A model generated the notes under the pieces. That model was not told where the DNA came from, ran no database searches, and worked only from the letters and a program-made list of their open reading frames with translations. From Clostridiales bacterium (GTDB taxonomy: Bacteria; Bacillota; Clostridia; Oscillospirales; Butyricicoccaceae), in the NCBI GenBank assembly GCA_019420045.1, contig JAHZHY010000156.1, positions 1 to 7,952 of the forward strand: DNA of 7,952 bases, given 5' to 3'. Below, piece by piece: positions 6,452 through 7,952 of this stretch; positions within the stretch are counted from its first letter, which is position 1; each line of letters starts with the position of its first letter. Position numbers and translations under genes: made by a program.

Positions 6452-6605
6452 CGGTGGTTTGTGGAGAAAAGACAAAAAATGATAGAAAAAGGGCAAAGAG
6501 GACAAAGGGAGGGCGGGACCTGGCGGTGTCCTTCTGTGCAAACAGGACAAAGAAGGGTAAAGCGGAAGGGGTAAAATTTTAAAGGGGCAAAAGAGATCTC
6601 CCACC
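6452..6605. other. Non-coding, purine-rich intergenic stretch upstream of the MATE gene
   Basis: No plausible gene is seen on either strand; the only long frame across it is antisense and belongs to a shadow. In 6461-6520, 51 of 60 bases on the + strand are purines by hand count. Short repeated words occur: AGGACAAAG at 6499-6507 and 6544-6552, and the related AAAGGGCAAAGAG (6488-6500) and AAAGGGGCAAAAGAG (6581-6595). Two small palindromes, TAAAATTTTA (6572-6581) and GAGATCTC (6593-6600), lie just before the MATE promoter. A possible small hairpin with a GCAA tetraloop lies at 6532-6547. I see no recognisable riboswitch. Confidence 0.6.
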
Positions 6606-6635
6606 TTGACTTTCCTCCTGAGGGGATGCTATATT
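6606..6635 (+). promoter_or_regulatory. Predicted MATE-gene promoter, long spacer with imperfect dyad (MerR-like architecture)
   Basis: TTGACT (6606-6611) and TATATT (6630-6635) are separated by 18 bp, with TG at 6627-6628 forming an extended -10. The spacer carries the dyad CCTC-CT-GAGG (6614-6623), extendable imperfectly to 6609-6629. A long spacer filled by a dyad is the usual plan of promoters activated by MerR-family proteins such as CueR or BmrR, which often control efflux genes. No MerR gene lies in the window, so the regulator is inference. The promoter itself is well supported. Confidence 0.65.
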
Positions 6636-6643
6636 GGGCTGGA

Positions 6644-6665
6644 GGGGGAGGAAAAATCCTCCCCC
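6644..6665 (+). promoter_or_regulatory. Leader hairpin with anti-Shine-Dalgarno arm
   Basis: A perfect 9-bp stem (6644-6652 with 6657-6665) closes an AAAA loop at the very 5' end of the predicted MATE mRNA (start near 6642). Its 3' arm contains TCCTCC (6657-6662), which is also complementary to the ribosome binding site GGAGGA (6673-6678). The stem could protect the 5' end and keep the anti-SD sequence away from the SD. There is no T-run after it, so it is not a terminator. Confidence 0.6.
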
Positions 6666-6684
6666 GGGAAAAGGAGGAACCAAT

Positions 6685-7952
6685 ATGAAACAGACCATGG
6701 AAAAAACGGGAAACCCTATCATCGACGGCGTGATCTGGAAGCAGCTTTTGGCCTTCTTTTTCCCCATTTTGCTAGGCACCTTTTTTCAGCAGCTCTATAA
6801 CACCGCCGACGCCATGATCGTGGGCAAGTTTGTGGGCAAAGAGGCCCTGGCCGCTGTGGGGGGCACCACCAGCGTGCTCATCAATTTCTTCGTCAATCTG
6901 TTTGTGGGCATCTCTTCCGGCGCCACGGTGGTCATTGCCCAGGCCTATGGCGCACGCCGCTTTGACGATGTGAAAAAAGCGGTGCACACCTCCATGGCTT
7001 TGGCTTTGTGGGTGGGGGCTGCCATTATGCTGCTGGGACTGGGGCTTTCCCACTGGGCCCTCAGCGCCATGGGTACCCCTGCGGATATCATGGATTATGC
7101 CCAGCTTTATCTGCGGATCTATTTTGTGGGCACCATCCCCAGCTTTGCGTATAACATCGGCTCGGGTATCCTCCGGGCCATGGGCGATACCCGCCGCCCC
7201 CTGTATTTCCTCATCATCGCCTGCCTGACCAACATTGTGCTGGACCTTTTGTTTGTGGTAGTGCTGGGCTGGGGCGTGGCCGGTGTGGGCATCGCCACCG
7301 TTACCTCTCAGGTGGTGGCCGCCACTCTGATCCTTGCGGCCCTGCGGAAGGAAGGGGCGGTGTACGAGCTGGATCTGAAACAGGTGCGCTTCACCTCCCG
7401 GCTGCTGCGGGATATTGTGAAAATCGGTCTGCCTGCCGGTATTCAGTCGGATATGTACTCCATCTCCAACATCCTTATCCAGGCCAGCGTCAATTCCTTC
7501 GGCACCAACACCATTGCCGCCTGGACGGCCCAGGGTAAGGTGGACAGCTTCTTCTGGATGGTGCTGGGTGCTTATGGTGTGTCCATCACCACCTTTGTGG
7601 GCCAGAACTTCGGAGCCCAGCAATATCATCGGGTGCGCAAAAGCATCTGGGTGTGTATGGGCATGGCCGCTTTGACCACCATTTTGTTCAGTGTCCTTTT
7701 CTATTTTGCCGCATCCCCTCTCATCGGCCTGTTCAGCACCGATCAGGCGGTTCTGGCTGAAGGGGTGGACATCATGCGGTTTCTGGCCCCTTGGTATATC
7801 ACTTTTGTGTGCATCGAAATTTTCTCCGGCGCCATCCGGGGCACCGGGGATTCCCTCATTCCCATGCTCATCACCACCAGCGGCGTGTGTGTGCTTCGTG
7901 TGGTCTGGATCTATGCCGTTCTGCCCCTGAACCACACCTTCCACAACCTGGT
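6685..7952 (+). CDS. MATE-family multidrug/cation efflux transporter, 3' truncated by window
   Basis: The first 422 codons of a MATE exporter, an inner-membrane antiporter that uses an H+ or Na+ gradient to expel cationic drugs or metabolites. The usual length is about 440-460 residues, so only the end is missing. The sequence is strongly hydrophobic, with roughly eleven to twelve helices in two homologous halves. The N-terminal half opens with a charged start and FPILLGTFFQQLYNTADAMI (26-45) followed by VGKFVG, a typical first helix and loop; the second half opens with the equivalent IGLPAGIQSDMYSISN (247-262). The duplicated loop appears as LRAMGDTRRP (163-172) and IRGTGDSLIP (384-393). ATG 6685 is set by AGGAGG (6672-6677), seven bases upstream. 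The gene has its own promoter and leader hairpin. It resembles the many uncharacterised clostridial MATE proteins; the substrate cannot be told from sequence. Confidence 0.94.
   Translation, partial: MKQTMEKTGNPIIDGVIWKQLLAFFFPILLGTFFQQLYNTADAMIVGKFVGKEALAAVGGTTSVLINFFVNLFVGISSGATVVIAQAYGARRFDDVKKAVHTSMALALWVGAAIMLLGLGLSHWALSAMGTPADIMDYAQLYLRIYFVGTIPSFAYNIGSGILRAMGDTRRPLYFLIIACLTNIVLDLLFVVVLGWGVAGVGIATVTSQVVAATLILAALRKEGAVYELDLKQVRFTSRLLRDIVKIGLPAGIQSDMYSISNILIQASVNSFGTNTIAAWTAQGKVDSFFWMVLGAYGVSITTFVGQNFGAQQYHRVRKSIWVCMGMAALTTILFSVLFYFAASPLIGLFSTDQAVLAEGVDIMRFLAPWYITFVCIEIFSGAIRGTGDSLIPMLITTSGVCVLRVVWIYAVLPLNHTFHNL

Noticed and set aside
5573..6604. 343-codon minus-strand open frame opposite the phosphatase-like gene
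   Set aside because: It runs over the terminator and the non-coding stretch, and the plus-strand gene has a strong ribosome binding site and family motifs. It is a shadow.
6452..6684. Riboswitch (guanidine or similar) in front of the MATE gene
   Set aside because: The predicted transcript leader is only about 43 bases, and none of the conserved loop motifs of the guanidine classes are visible.
6772..7944. 390-codon minus-strand open frame opposite the MATE gene
   Set aside because: The plus strand encodes a clear MATE transporter from 6685; the antisense product is low-complexity His/Gly/Asp-rich and matches no family I recognise.
1..7952. CRISPR array, tRNA, rRNA, insertion sequence, attachment site
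   Set aside because: I found no regularly spaced repeats, no cloverleaf or rRNA segments and no transposase or terminal inverted repeats anywhere in the window.

Overview
The window looks like a piece of a moderately GC-rich Gram-positive anaerobe chromosome, most likely a clostridial gut-type Bacillota (Oscillospiraceae-like). The evidence is the PurB sequence type, strong AGGAGG ribosome binding sites, a lipobox lipoprotein, TTGaca/TAtaaT-like promoters and GC-rich hairpin terminators. The genus assignment is inference only. Every gene found is on the + strand. The long minus-strand reading frames are shadows of codon bias.

Layout: (1) 2-865, the 3' part of a Zn/Cd/Pb-type P1B ATPase, closed by a perfect hairpin at 872-896. 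(2) 913-2621, a promoter followed by a two-gene unit: a SufC-like ATPase starting at TTG 979, then a SufB/SufD-like scaffold overlapping it by one base. No sufS, sufU, sufE or second sufB/D gene is next to it. This resembles the reduced, two-component SUF-like systems of archaea and anaerobes. (3) 2628-4130, a promoter and purB (adenylosuccinate lyase), ending at a very strong, near-symmetrical terminator at 4140-4170. (4) 4203-6400, an S41-type peptidase-like lipoprotein of visibly lower GC, then a short alkaline-phosphatase-superfamily protein, closed by a terminator at 6415-6451. (5) 6452-6684, a non-coding stretch with a purine-rich tract. It is followed by an extended -10 promoter whose long spacer carries an imperfect dyad reminiscent of MerR-type promoters, then a leader hairpin that can compete with the Shine-Dalgarno sequence. 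(6) 6685-7952, the 5' part of a MATE-family exporter running off the window.

Functionally this is a mixture: metal efflux, Fe-S assembly, purine synthesis, two poorly known hydrolase-like proteins and multidrug/cation efflux. Each unit has its own promoter or terminator, so I see no single pathway across the window. The points most worth attention are the stand-alone SufCB-like pair, the compact phosphatase-fold protein, the S41 lipoprotein lacking the usual lysine, and the control region of the MATE gene. I did not find a clearly new multi-gene system.
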